27,789 bases of DNA from JBDRHL01 sp043816955 (lineage in GTDB: Bacteria; Planctomycetota; Phycisphaerae; Sedimentisphaerales; CAYZTY01). Both the position numbers and the translations under genes were made by a program. The notes beneath the pieces are model-generated. The model saw nothing but the letters and a program-made list of their open reading frames with translations. It did not search any database and was not told the DNA's origin. Within the stretch, counting starts at the first letter, position 1, and every line of letters starts with the position of its first letter. Shown piece by piece: positions 8,663 through 17,314 of this stretch. The DNA lies in the NCBI GenBank assembly GCA_043816955.1, contig JBDRHL010000104.1, positions 1 through 27,789 on the forward strand, read 5' to 3'.

Positions 8663-9538
8663 TTGAGTGTATTAACGAAAGTTCTGATAATTCTGCTGGT
8701 ACTGTTTTCAAGCTTCCTTTGTGCAATTGTGGTAACTTATGTAGGGACTGCCAATAACTACAAAGCAGCGTACGAGGATCTCAACATAACCGCAGAAGCA
8801 CTCCGGCAAAACATTGCCAGTCTGAAAGAACAATTGAACGAACAGGCTGCCGCCGCTGAACAGATGAGTTCAATATTAAAAAAAAGAGCACAGGCCTGTG
8901 ATATTGAGAATGATCAGCTCCAGGTGGAACTTGCCAACAAAGAGCGAGCCAACTCCGTCCTGACGGAGCGAATAAACAGCTGGTCGGGGGAAGTAATGGC
9001 TTTCCGCCAGATTATTGCGAACATGGAAGATAACCTGAAGCAAACGAGAATAGCGCTCGATAAGGGCAGAATTGAGCAAATAGAAGGTCGTCAGAGACTC
9101 AATGAAATCGCATCGCAGTTAACTGAAAAACTTGTTCAGCTTGACGCTCTCGAAGCTGAACGAAGGCGCCTCCTTGAAAAGAACGCCTCGCTGGAGGAAC
9201 AAATTACAGGCGTCAGAACAGTCCAACAGCCCGATATGGCACCGCCGCAGCCCGTTACTCCCTCAAGGGAGACGGTAACAGCGGCTCCGCCGGTTACAGC
9301 CGAAGTGGAACTGCAGGGTATCGTTACCGAAGTTGATCTGCGTAACTCACTTGTTACTATTTCGCTCGGCACTGCTGACGGCGTAAAACCGGGAATGACA
9401 TTCCATGTAACACGCGGCGATGAGTTCATCTGTGATATTATTATTTCTGATGTTGATACTGAAACATCTGCCGGCACCATGGGTATCACCGCCGGCGACC
9501 CGCAAGTCGATGACAAAGTTTCAACCGGATGGTTGTAA
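8663..9538 (+). CDS. Membrane-anchored coiled-coil protein upstream of mreB
   Basis: A 291-residue protein of unknown specific function. One N-terminal hydrophobic helix (about residues 5-27) anchors it. A long Gln/Glu/Ala-rich coiled coil runs over about 35-190, a Pro-rich hinge over about 195-215, and the last 80 residues form a probable beta domain with VTISLGTADGVKPGMTF, a pattern seen in small beta-barrel domains such as those of FlgT and MreC. This layout (TM, coiled coil, beta domain) mirrors MreC, although it is not MreC, which follows two genes later. The TTG start at 8663 is supported by AAGGAG ending 6 bases upstream. It is the first gene of the mre operon, so a role in the elongasome or periplasmic cell-wall scaffold is a reasonable inference. 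Confidence 0.75.
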   Translation: MSVLTKVLIILLVLFSSFLCAIVVTYVGTANNYKAAYEDLNITAEALRQNIASLKEQLNEQAAAAEQMSSILKKRAQACDIENDQLQVELANKERANSVLTERINSWSGEVMAFRQIIANMEDNLKQTRIALDKGRIEQIEGRQRLNEIASQLTEKLVQLDALEAERRRLLEKNASLEEQITGVRTVQQPDMAPPQPVTPSRETVTAAPPVTAEVELQGIVTEVDLRNSLVTISLGTADGVKPGMTFHVTRGDEFICDIIISDVDTETSAGTMGITAGDPQVDDKVSTGWL

Positions 9539-9563
9539 ACAAAAAATTTGAAAGATACACAAA

Positions 9564-9734
9564 ATGAGTCCTGAAAGCCCGATTCGAACCAGGAAAATCA
9601 GCCCTGCAAGCAGCTTATATACGGTGATTTTGGCCATAGTGCTCGGCGTCGTAGCCGCAACCAGTTGCTTTGTAGCTATAAAATGCTACATGGAATATGG
9701 GACAATCTTTAAAATTGCTGAAGTGTTTAAATAA
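9564..9734 (+). CDS. Small single-span membrane protein (56 aa)
   Basis: A 56-residue frame begins at the ATG at 9564 and ends at the TAA at 9732-9734. The N-terminus is polar and basic (MSPESPIRTRK), followed by one clear transmembrane helix at about residues 19-38 (YTVILAIVLGVVAATSCFVA) and a short C-terminal tail; by the positive-inside rule the N-terminus should be cytoplasmic. It starts 25 bases after the coiled-coil gene and lies before mreB, all in one direction, so it is probably cotranscribed. No strong ribosome binding site is visible (only GAAAG). I do not recognise a family. Support comes from the organised membrane topology and the operon position. Confidence 0.55.
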   Translation: MSPESPIRTRKISPASSLYTVILAIVLGVVAATSCFVAIKCYMEYGTIFKIAEVFK

Positions 9735-9849
9735 GATCGACAGTACCGCGGAACTCTTAACCCGGCTGTTCAGGAATGTTCGCAGGGCGTGGTTGCATTT
9801 TGGCGGCATGGTTGTTACAAAATATATATAATAATTGAAGGGAGTCTCC

Positions 9850-10905
9850 GTGTTGCTTGATTCTATCTTAGGTTGGTTTAGTAAGGACATGGGAATTGAC
9901 CTGGGAACCTGCAATACGCTTGTCTGTGTCCGCAATGAGGGGATTGTTCTTAATGAGCCTTCCGTAGTTGCTGTTCGAAAAGGCACGAATATAGTCCTCA
10001 ATAATGGTGAAGCTGTCGGCCTTGTTGCACGCGAAATGCTCGGCAAGACACCAGGCTCTATAAGTGCTATAAGACCCCTCAAAGACGGCGTGATAAGTGA
10101 TTTTGAAATCACCGAAGCCATGCTGGGTTATTTCATAAGAAAAGTACACGGCCGAGGCGGACTGGTGCGTCCAAGAGTAGTAATCGCGGTTCCAAGCGGG
10201 ATAACAGCCGTTGAACGCCGGGCAGTCATTGACAGTGCGGAACGCGCCGGTGCCAGAAAAGTCTATCTCGTTGACGAACCCATGGCTGCCGGAATCGGCG
10301 CAGGACTGCCTATTACTGATCCGACTGCCTCTATGATCGTCGACATTGGCGGAGGAACCACCGAAGTAGCGATTATGAGCCTGGCGGACATCAGCACTTG
10401 CGATTCCATCCGTATCGGCGGAGACGATATGGATGAGGGCGTAATTAATCATCTAAAGCGCACCTATAACCTTCTGATTGGCGAGCCGCGAGCTGAGCAG
10501 GTGAAGATACAGATCGGTTCGGCTGCACCCATGACCGAAGAATTAACCATGGAAGTTGCCGGGCGTGATACCATATCCGGCCTGCCGCGCAAGATTGTTA
10601 TTACCAGCGAGGAAATTCGGGAGGCACTGAGAGAACCGGTCGCAGCGATCATAGAGTCTGTTACAAGAACACTGGAAAAAGCAGAACCCGAACTGGCTGC
10701 AGACTTGATTGATAATGGATTGTATCTTTGCGGCGGAGGCTCACTGTTGCGTGGAATGGACACAGTCCTTTCAAATGCAACCGGCCTGCAGGTAAAACGT
10801 GTTGATGACCCCCTCACCTGCGTGGCCCGCGGTACCAGCGTGTATCTGGAGAATCTTGAACTCTGGAAAGATACAATGGATCATGATGGTTATGGATGGG
10901 ATTAG
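9850..10905 (+). CDS. mreB: Rod-shape actin homologue MreB
   Basis: A 351-residue bacterial actin that polymerises on the inner face of the membrane and guides the elongation peptidoglycan synthases. The phosphate-1 motif MGIDLGTCNTLV lies near residues 14-25, the membrane-binding amphipathic segment LLDSILGWF is at the N-terminus, the phosphate-2 motif IVDIGGGTTEVAIMSL lies in the middle and the adenosine motif LCGGGSLLRGMD toward the C-terminus. Length and motif order are normal. I chose the GTG at 9850 because GAAGGGAG (9837-9844) ends 5 bases upstream; the in-frame TTG at 9835 overlaps this site. mreC and mreD follow, as in most bacteria. Confidence 0.97.
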   Translation: MLLDSILGWFSKDMGIDLGTCNTLVCVRNEGIVLNEPSVVAVRKGTNIVLNNGEAVGLVAREMLGKTPGSISAIRPLKDGVISDFEITEAMLGYFIRKVHGRGGLVRPRVVIAVPSGITAVERRAVIDSAERAGARKVYLVDEPMAAGIGAGLPITDPTASMIVDIGGGTTEVAIMSLADISTCDSIRIGGDDMDEGVINHLKRTYNLLIGEPRAEQVKIQIGSAAPMTEELTMEVAGRDTISGLPRKIVITSEEIREALREPVAAIIESVTRTLEKAEPELAADLIDNGLYLCGGGSLLRGMDTVLSNATGLQVKRVDDPLTCVARGTSVYLENLELWKDTMDHDGYGWD

Positions 10906-11032
10906 TACCGTTGCCGACCCTTTGGAGAAAATGCCGTCATGACAATATGCGTGCACAAAGGAATGTGCGGCACCGTGTATTGGGAAAAGCTGTCCGAATG
11001 GCGGTTTTGTTTATCTTCCAACTCTTCGTGAA

Positions 11033-11842
11033 ATGACTCGCAGAAAGCTTAAAGTATCCAAAGGCTTCTTATTTACCTGGCTCATGCTTGCTGCCTTAAT
11101 TGTTTTTTTGACTCCGGACATCATCACTTCAAGATTTCAATTGGGCCTCCTTAGTGTTTTCAAACCTCTGCTTGGATTAGGCCGGGGAATATCGCTCTTT
11201 AGCCCCACAAAAAGCAGCCTGAGTGCTCAGCAGACAACCAGAAGAGAAAACTCCTATCAAAACCATTGCCGCAATCTTGAGGCTGAATTACGTCAGGAGC
11301 GGGAAAAAGTCACACAACTGACCGGCCTTAAAAGCGGCAATGCATGGGAACGTGCAACGTACCTTTTGGTCAGAGTAGGTACAACTCAGCTCACTGCGTC
11401 GCACCATATTATCACCATTAACCGTGGAAGCACCGACGGTCTGGCGGTAGGCCAGTTTGTTCTGGGAGAAAATAGTGTCATTGGTGTGATAAACGCTGTC
11501 TCATCAAACATAGCTACTGTAAAACTCACAACCGATCCCTCATCTAAACTCGGCGTGCAGATACTACACAACGACAAATACATCCAGGGTGTTTTGCAGG
11601 GTTCGCTGGAAGAGGGAGCAAAGATTAGCGGCCTGGCTGTCAAGGTCTTTCCTGAAGATACTGTTTACACCTACAAAGAGCCGTGGTTCATCGAGACCCC
11701 TGTAGTTATTGGAAAAGTGCACAAGTGCACAAAAAGCGATGCCAATCCACTACTCTGGGATGTTTCCGTCAGACCTGTCTGTGATGTGCGGGGTCTGGAT
11801 ACCGTTGCCGTTATTATCATGAGCACCGAATATGAGGATTAA
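11033..11842 (+). CDS. mreC: Rod-shape determining protein MreC
   Basis: A 269-residue bitopic membrane protein of the elongasome that links MreB/MreD to PBP2 in the periplasm. It has a short basic N-terminus (MTRRKLKVSK), one transmembrane helix (about 12-30), a coiled coil (about 70-98) and two beta-barrel subdomains: GSTDGLAVGQFVLGENSVIG and the later segments up to GLDTVAVII are characteristic. Length is normal. The ATG at 11033 lies 127 bases after mreB; a 29-codon frame in that gap ends in an ATGA overlap with this start. mreD starts 6 bases after its stop. No strong ribosome binding site is seen, which fits translational coupling to an upstream frame. Confidence 0.9.
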   Translation: MTRRKLKVSKGFLFTWLMLAALIVFLTPDIITSRFQLGLLSVFKPLLGLGRGISLFSPTKSSLSAQQTTRRENSYQNHCRNLEAELRQEREKVTQLTGLKSGNAWERATYLLVRVGTTQLTASHHIITINRGSTDGLAVGQFVLGENSVIGVINAVSSNIATVKLTTDPSSKLGVQILHNDKYIQGVLQGSLEEGAKISGLAVKVFPEDTVYTYKEPWFIETPVVIGKVHKCTKSDANPLLWDVSVRPVCDVRGLDTVAVIIMSTEYED

Positions 11843-11848
11843 CTATCA

Positions 11849-12367
11849 ATGCGATGGTTACGCTTTGCTGCAGTCGTTCTGATCGTGGTGTTGCTCCGGT
11901 TAAGCAACATAGATGACCTTATTGCGGTCACACGTTTCGGTATCAAGCCGGATCCGTTTTTGATACTGCTGGTTTTTTTTGCTGTTCAATGCAGCGGCCA
12001 TGATGCTATAATAATCTCATTTGTCCTGGGTTTTGCAGCGGATTTGGTCGGCGGCGCTATGGGCGTCCACATGATAAGCTTTGGCCTGTTGGGCTCGCTG
12101 CTTTGGCAGATTAATCAAGTCATCGTTGTCAGAAAATCAATGCATTTTGCCGCGGCTATATTCGTCACGGGATTCTGTTCAGAATTCATTATACATTTCC
12201 TCACGGCGCTCAAGCTGGCTGACAGACCCGCCAATACATACCTGCTTGTCTTTGGAACATCAGTGTATTCGGCAGCTATAGGTCCGTATATCTGTTCAGC
12301 ACTAAAACTGGCATCGAAATGGATGGGCCTCAGAAGGTATCGCCTCAGAATATCCATTGACAGGTAG
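11849..12367 (+). CDS. mreD: Rod-shape determining membrane protein MreD
   Basis: A 172-residue polytopic inner-membrane protein with about five hydrophobic helices (about residues 5-22, 35-65, 70-88, 97-118 and 128-150) and almost no soluble domain. Sequence conservation in MreD is low, so the call rests on size, topology, the typical KPDPFLILLVFFA segment early in the protein and its position directly between mreC and the PBP2 gene, as in the standard mreBCD-mrdA order. It should couple MreC to PBP2 activation in the elongasome. The ATG at 11849 follows the mreC stop by 6 bases, and mrdA begins 3 bases after its own stop. Confidence 0.85.
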   Translation: MRWLRFAAVVLIVVLLRLSNIDDLIAVTRFGIKPDPFLILLVFFAVQCSGHDAIIISFVLGFAADLVGGAMGVHMISFGLLGSLLWQINQVIVVRKSMHFAAAIFVTGFCSEFIIHFLTALKLADRPANTYLLVFGTSVYSAAIGPYICSALKLASKWMGLRRYRLRISIDR

Positions 12368-12370
12368 ACA

Positions 12371-14485
12371 ATGTATCATAAACGTCTAAGGGTTTTCATC
12401 GCGTTGTGTCTCATATTCCTGCTCGCGTGCCTGGTCCGCCTGGTTCATCTTCAGTTGGTCTGTCAAAAAGAATACCGCGAGAAAGTTGAAGACCTTCAAC
12501 AAAAAACCAGACAGTTCCTTGTAACGGCTAGAGGCAGCATACTGGATAGACACGGCAGGATTATAGCAACGGATGTGCCTTCCTTCAGATTGATGATACA
12601 TTACAATCTCACACGATTCGGGGACCCGCGTTTTGTACAAACCCTCAAATTAAAGGCAGATTCCGGTAAAGCCCTTGCCGAACTGGAAAAAACTCTTGAA
12701 CGCCAAAAAGGCAAATTGAACGCCGTCATAAACAAATGTTCACAGATTTGCGGGGTTCCTGCTGAGCAAATACACCGCCGGCTGCAGCAAATAAACGATT
12801 ACGTCTGGAATCTAAGAACGTTCCAGGCATGGAGAGGTAACTTCCCTGATTCGGGGTTGTTAAAAAAATACAAAAGCATAATTGAAATACCGGCAGTCGA
12901 GGCTTTTCTGGATTTTGCCCGACAAGTACCGGACGTCAATGAACGCTTCAGGCAAATCGTGAAAGTCGATATTGCCGAAATGCACCAAAGTTATTCCCTT
13001 TATGAATTGCACAACAATGATCAAGTCCTCGCCGCTCAGCTTGAATTTATAGACACAGATGAAATCCAGGTCATTTCTACTATGAAAAGGATGTATCCTT
13101 ACAGCGCTGTAGCTGCACAGACTATCGGGTGGGTCGGCCCTGCAAGCGAGCAGTACCGTCTGCCTCTATCGGGGGAACTATCAGAATATATTCCAGGAGA
13201 ACTGTGTGGCCGAGAGCATATTGAGTATGCGTGCGAAACTGCTCTTCGAGGCAAACGTGGAAAAATTGTCTTTGACTTTGATGACCGTTTTGTCGAAAGA
13301 ACCGAAAGACAATTCGGCGATGATGTTACCCTCACTCTCGATATCGAATTGCAGAAAAAAATCGAAGATTATCTGCTGGACTGCTCTCATAATCCCAGGT
13401 GCAAAGCAGGCATGGCAGCGGTCATAATCGATGTCGCCAGCGGAGACATACTTGTTTTGGCCTCCCTGCCGCGGTTCGATCTCAACGAAGTTCGAACAAA
13501 TTATTCAAAATTGGCCTTTGATGATGTCAACAACCCTATGCTCAACCGTGCCATAAACCAGCATTATCCGCCGGGCTCTATAATAAAACCAATCATACTT
13601 ATCGCCGCTCTTGAACAAGGCAGCATTACTCCGGATGAGGTTATTTCATGTCCTCCCACCGCAGCACCAGCCGGCTGGCCCAACTGCTGGGTCAGAAAAA
13701 GAGGCTATTGTCATGATGAGCGATGGCTCAATGATGCCCGTCACGCCTTAAAAGGAAGCTGCAATATTTATTTCTCTCACCTGGCCAGCCGTCTTGCTCC
13801 GGATGTTTTGCAGAAGTGGTTTTTGAAATTCGGCTACGGAACCCGTGTTCTGGCTTTACCCCAGTTTGACGTTCAGCACCTTCAAGGCGAACTTGGTGAT
13901 ATGCCAGGCGAGAGAAATCTCTTACAGTTGGAGGGAGTCATCACTAGTCCAGCCTCGGCAAAGTCCGATGATCCGGGACCAGCGGTAATAGCACCGGGTG
14001 ATCTGCGATGGTTCGGCATCGGCCAGGGAGACTTGCGGGTAACGCCTCTTCAGGCAGCTAATGCCATGGCAGCCATCGCCAGAAATGGATTGTATAAACG
14101 ACCCACTATCGTTCGCCAGGGGGAAAGAGAAGGGGAATACAAACTTGTTGCAATGGATATTTCACCTCAGACCTTGGCTGTAGTTCGCGATGGCATGAAC
14201 GCTGTTATCAATGAACCTGGAGGAACCGCATATTCGGTCTTCCAGCACAGCGGATTCAGTGAGCAGTCAGTAAACGTTTTCGGCAAAACAGGCTCCACAC
14301 AGAGCCCTGACAGCGCGTGGTTTGCCGGCTTTGCGGAAGACTCAATTGGCCGTGCTGTCGCGTTTTCGATTATTGTGGAAAAAGGGCAAAGCGGCGCATC
14401 TGATGCCGCATCACTTGCTCGCGACATCCTGCAGTTTTGCATCGACGCAGGGTATCTTGGAGATGCCGCCTCAGCAGCACACTAA
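12371..14485 (+). CDS. mrdA: Elongation-specific transpeptidase PBP2
   Basis: A 704-residue class B penicillin-binding protein that cross-links peptidoglycan during cell elongation. It has one N-terminal transmembrane helix (about 7-27), a dimerisation region starting near TARGSILDRHGRIIATD (about 52-68) and a C-terminal transpeptidase domain with the three active-site motifs: S403-IIK, S463-C-N and K639-T-G. At 704 residues it is longer than usual (about 600-640). Extra sequence lies in the N-terminal periplasmic region (about 85-200, helical and charged), which may be a lineage-specific insert in the head domain. Position as last gene of the mre operon supports PBP2 rather than PBP3. Its stop lies 16 bases from the convergent ftsI stop. 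Confidence 0.93.
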   Translation: MYHKRLRVFIALCLIFLLACLVRLVHLQLVCQKEYREKVEDLQQKTRQFLVTARGSILDRHGRIIATDVPSFRLMIHYNLTRFGDPRFVQTLKLKADSGKALAELEKTLERQKGKLNAVINKCSQICGVPAEQIHRRLQQINDYVWNLRTFQAWRGNFPDSGLLKKYKSIIEIPAVEAFLDFARQVPDVNERFRQIVKVDIAEMHQSYSLYELHNNDQVLAAQLEFIDTDEIQVISTMKRMYPYSAVAAQTIGWVGPASEQYRLPLSGELSEYIPGELCGREHIEYACETALRGKRGKIVFDFDDRFVERTERQFGDDVTLTLDIELQKKIEDYLLDCSHNPRCKAGMAAVIIDVASGDILVLASLPRFDLNEVRTNYSKLAFDDVNNPMLNRAINQHYPPGSIIKPIILIAALEQGSITPDEVISCPPTAAPAGWPNCWVRKRGYCHDERWLNDARHALKGSCNIYFSHLASRLAPDVLQKWFLKFGYGTRVLALPQFDVQHLQGELGDMPGERNLLQLEGVITSPASAKSDDPGPAVIAPGDLRWFGIGQGDLRVTPLQAANAMAAIARNGLYKRPTIVRQGEREGEYKLVAMDISPQTLAVVRDGMNAVINEPGGTAYSVFQHSGFSEQSVNVFGKTGSTQSPDSAWFAGFAEDSIGRAVAFSIIVEKGQSGASDAASLARDILQFCIDAGYLGDAASAAH

Positions 14486-14501
14486 CACTGATGAACACCT
14501 C

Positions 14502-16205
14502 TCAAAAGGTTTTTGCCGGGTACATTTGCTCAAGGTAGTTCAGCGTTTTTTCGATTATTGAGCCCACTACCGGTGCCGCTACTGTTCCCCCCGTATAAGC
14601 AATGCTCTTATCAGGATTACGTATCGAGACGAGCACAACTATCCGGGCATCTTCAGCAGGAGCACCTCCGATAAAAGATGAAACATAATAGTTATCATAG
14701 CCGGCTTCTCCAGACCTGGCGATGTTTGCAGTTCCCGTTTTTCCGAAAACGTGCCATTTTTCCAGCCTGGCTTTTTGGCCTGTCCCACGCTCTACTACTC
14801 CTGTAAGCGCCTGCATCACTATCTGTTTTGCTGCCTCGGGCTTTATTACATAGCCTGCAGGACTAGGCGCCTGTTTCAGATTATGAATCTTGCCATCGCT
14901 GTCAACAAAGGCTTTGACTACGTACGGCCTGACCTGTTTTCCTCCGTTTGCAAGTATGCAGAAAGCCCGTGCTATCTGAATTGCGGTAACGGCAATTTCC
15001 TGGCCGAATGGTATTCTTGTTACGCTGTAACCGGTCCATCGATCAGTCGGCCACAAAATCCCACAATCTTCACCCGGCAGATCAACTCCCGTTTTCTGCC
15101 CAAATCCGAAAAGTTTTAATCCATCATACAGTTTTTCCTTACCCATTCGCTGGCCTATTTTGGCCATCCCGATATTGCTGGATTTGATTAGAATCTCGCA
15201 TACGCTAAGCGTTCCAAAGCGATGGCTGCCGTATTCACCGATCCTTCCAAAACCCTTACCGCGATAATCCCCTTGTTCACAGAAAATTTTCTCTTCGATA
15301 CTAAGGATGTCATTGTCTATGGCTATTGCGGCCACAATCGGTTTAAGTATACTTCCGGGTTCGAAAGGATCACAGATCGCACGGTTTTTCAGTTTGGACG
15401 GTTCGACCTTGCTGAAATTACACGGATCAAAATCAGGCAGTGATACCATAGCCAGTATCTCACCGGTTTTCGGCTTCATTACTATCACTACTGCCGAGTC
15501 GGCATTGTACTTCTTGAACTGCTTGTAAAGCTCATCGCGGGCAAATTGCTGAATAGTCGCATCAATCGTCAGAATCACCCCCATCCCCTCTGAGCATTGT
15601 GCCTTTTGCTCTCTGGGCCAGATGGGCTTGCGCGACGCATCCACGAAAAATATATCTTCCCCGGATGAGCCGCACAATGTCTGATCATACAGAAACTCTG
15701 CCCCCGCCAGACCATGCTGTTCAGCGCCGACAAAGCCGATCACATGGCACATCAGCCTGCCTGTTGGATAGTATCTTGTCCAATCGGAAAATAATCCTAC
15801 CCCAACGATATTCTCTCTTCTTACTGTATCGATTTCCCACTGCTTGAGATTTGCTTTGATTTTCACGAAACCGCGGTTTCGGCTATCTTTGATAATCCGG
15901 GCAATCTGCTCGGAAGGAATGTTTATTGTTCTGTGGAGTTCTAATGCGGTCTTGTTAACATCTTTTACTATTCTTGGTTCGGCAAAGACGCTGTAGGTCT
16001 CATTGCTTGCCGCAAGAAGCCTTCCGCGACAGTCGACCACTGCTGCCCGGCGGGGATTATATTTGATATTTACCTGGCGTTGTCTAAGAGACAGATGCTG
16101 GTATTTGCCCGATTGAAAATACTGAAGATAGAAGCACCTTCCTGCCAGCGCTATAAATGAGCACAGAATAGCTGTTACAATGATTGCGCAGCGGATGATC
16201 CTCAT
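14502..16205 (-). CDS. ftsI: Septal transpeptidase FtsI (PBP3)
   Basis: A 567-residue class B penicillin-binding protein that cross-links septal peptidoglycan. An N-terminal transmembrane helix (about 5-22) is followed by the dimerisation domain with RRAAVVDCRGRLLAAS (about 52-67). The transpeptidase domain holds S285-ILK, S342-S-N and K489-T-G. Length is normal for PBP3. It is the last gene of the minus-strand mraZ cluster, 35 bases after the FtsL-like gene, as expected for the division-specific paralogue. The ATG at 16205 has GAGGCAAGGG immediately upstream. No PASTA domains are present. The mraY and mur genes that often follow ftsI in dcw clusters are absent because the convergent mrdA begins here. 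Confidence 0.93.
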   Translation of the reverse strand: MRIIRCAIIVTAILCSFIALAGRCFYLQYFQSGKYQHLSLRQRQVNIKYNPRRAAVVDCRGRLLAASNETYSVFAEPRIVKDVNKTALELHRTINIPSEQIARIIKDSRNRGFVKIKANLKQWEIDTVRRENIVGVGLFSDWTRYYPTGRLMCHVIGFVGAEQHGLAGAEFLYDQTLCGSSGEDIFFVDASRKPIWPREQKAQCSEGMGVILTIDATIQQFARDELYKQFKKYNADSAVVIVMKPKTGEILAMVSLPDFDPCNFSKVEPSKLKNRAICDPFEPGSILKPIVAAIAIDNDILSIEEKIFCEQGDYRGKGFGRIGEYGSHRFGTLSVCEILIKSSNIGMAKIGQRMGKEKLYDGLKLFGFGQKTGVDLPGEDCGILWPTDRWTGYSVTRIPFGQEIAVTAIQIARAFCILANGGKQVRPYVVKAFVDSDGKIHNLKQAPSPAGYVIKPEAAKQIVMQALTGVVERGTGQKARLEKWHVFGKTGTANIARSGEAGYDNYYVSSFIGGAPAEDARIVVLVSIRNPDKSIAYTGGTVAAPVVGSIIEKTLNYLEQMYPAKTF

Positions 16206-16240
16206 CCCTTGCCTCGAAAAAGATTAACCCACAGTATATT

Positions 16241-16468
16241 TCACCGGGATTCTTCCAGACGCTGGGATATTGTCGCCGGGTTGATCAGACTTTCCAACCG
16301 TAACTTCTCCTGCCACAAGCTCTGCTTAAGACGATCTGCCTGCCTTTGTGCAACTCGATATTCAAAAAAAAGACGGTTCCGCCCAGCACGTAGTTGCACG
16401 GTTATACTTAAAAGAAAACAAACATAAAACAATAAAAAAATAAACCGAAGTGGAATCTTTAGACTCAT
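16241..16468 (-). CDS. ftsL: FtsL-like small division protein
   Basis: A 75-residue bitopic protein with a short basic N-terminus (MSLKIPLRF), one transmembrane helix (about 8-24) and a periplasmic charged helical segment (about 26-66) with coiled-coil character. This is the architecture of FtsL, which forms a complex with FtsB and FtsQ and activates FtsWI. Sequence conservation in FtsL is very weak, so the call depends on topology and on the canonical place between rsmH and ftsI. It starts 18 bases after the LysM gene and ends 35 bases before ftsI. It is shorter than the typical 90-120 residues. The ATG at 16468 follows GAGG. Confidence 0.65.
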   Translation of the reverse strand: MSLKIPLRFIFLLFYVCFLLSITVQLRAGRNRLFFEYRVAQRQADRLKQSLWQEKLRLESLINPATISQRLEESR

Positions 16469-16486
16469 CTGCGGCCTCGGTTAAAG

Positions 16487-17287
16487 CTAATGAGCCGGCA
16501 ATTTCAGTATCATACCTACTTTTAGTGTATCTTCATCATCTATCATGTTTTTATTCAATTCCACGATCTCGCGGTATCTGCTTCCATCGTTCAACTGGCT
16601 CTGGGCAATCTGCCAGAGACTGTCACCTTCCCTGACCGTATATTGCCCGTGTTGTTCTGAAACTGTCATTTCAGACAGATGCTTTCTGCCTATTGATGCT
16701 GCTTCTTTCAGCAACCCACTTGCCTTTGCCATGGCAACCTCTCCGGGCTTGTCCGATGATCCCAGAGGCGGAATTGCCAGTTTTTGACCGGGGTACAATT
16801 CATCCGGTGACTTAAGCACATTCTTGTTGGCAGCAAAAATGTGATTAACCGCGGCAAGTTTACTTCCTTCCAGCGGACCATAGAACATCACGGCGACGGA
16901 AGCCAGATTGTCACCTTCGCGAACAATATAATAACCCGAAGAGGCTGTCTCTGTAACGCTGCCTTGAGGTATATCTTTTTCCGAATTGACCACATTTGCC
17001 TTTGGTTCCTCAATGCGTTCTGCCCGGCTGTCTGCCTTGGGAGGAAGATTCATCTGGAAGCGTGCCGAATCCTGCGCCGGGCTGGATTCGTAGCTGATTT
17101 TCTCCGCTGCCTTGCGCGCCTGCTCATTCAACGTGTCAGTTTCATTCTTCAAATTGTCAATATAACGGCTCGTAAGCTCGTTGGTGTCATCACTTTTACA
17201 GAGCCGCGGCCAACCGTTGATTACAAATCCTATTACAAATATAAATGCTAAACCCAGCAATAATCCGATCTTGGCATCTGAGGTCAT
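16487..17287 (-). CDS. Membrane-anchored protein with two LysM domains
   Basis: A 266-residue protein with an N-terminal transmembrane helix (about 7-25), a charged linker (about 30-115) and two LysM domains: the first at about 119-174 (YYIVREGDNLASVAVMFYG ... LYPGQKLAIP), the second at about 215-264 (YTVREGDSLWQIA ... LKVGMILKLP). LysM domains bind N-acetylglucosamine stretches in peptidoglycan, so the protein is probably held in the inner membrane and touches the wall from the periplasmic side. No catalytic domain is present. It stands between rsmH and the FtsL-like gene, where most dcw clusters have nothing of this kind, so a division role is a fair inference. The ATG at 17287 follows GGAG at 9 bases. 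Confidence 0.85.
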   Translation of the reverse strand: MTSDAKIGLLLGLAFIFVIGFVINGWPRLCKSDDTNELTSRYIDNLKNETDTLNEQARKAAEKISYESSPAQDSARFQMNLPPKADSRAERIEEPKANVVNSEKDIPQGSVTETASSGYYIVREGDNLASVAVMFYGPLEGSKLAAVNHIFAANKNVLKSPDELYPGQKLAIPPLGSSDKPGEVAMAKASGLLKEAASIGRKHLSEMTVSEQHGQYTVREGDSLWQIAQSQLNDGSRYREIVELNKNMIDDEDTLKVGMILKLPAH

Positions 17288-17314
17288 AATCGAAACTCCG
17301 TTTCCGATCTGTGG

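Noticed and set aside
9793..9832. TTGCAT and TATAAT before mreB as a promoter
   Set aside because: TATAAT (9827-9832) is only 5 bases from the ribosome binding site, so a transcript from it would lose the site, and the -35 spacing does not fit.
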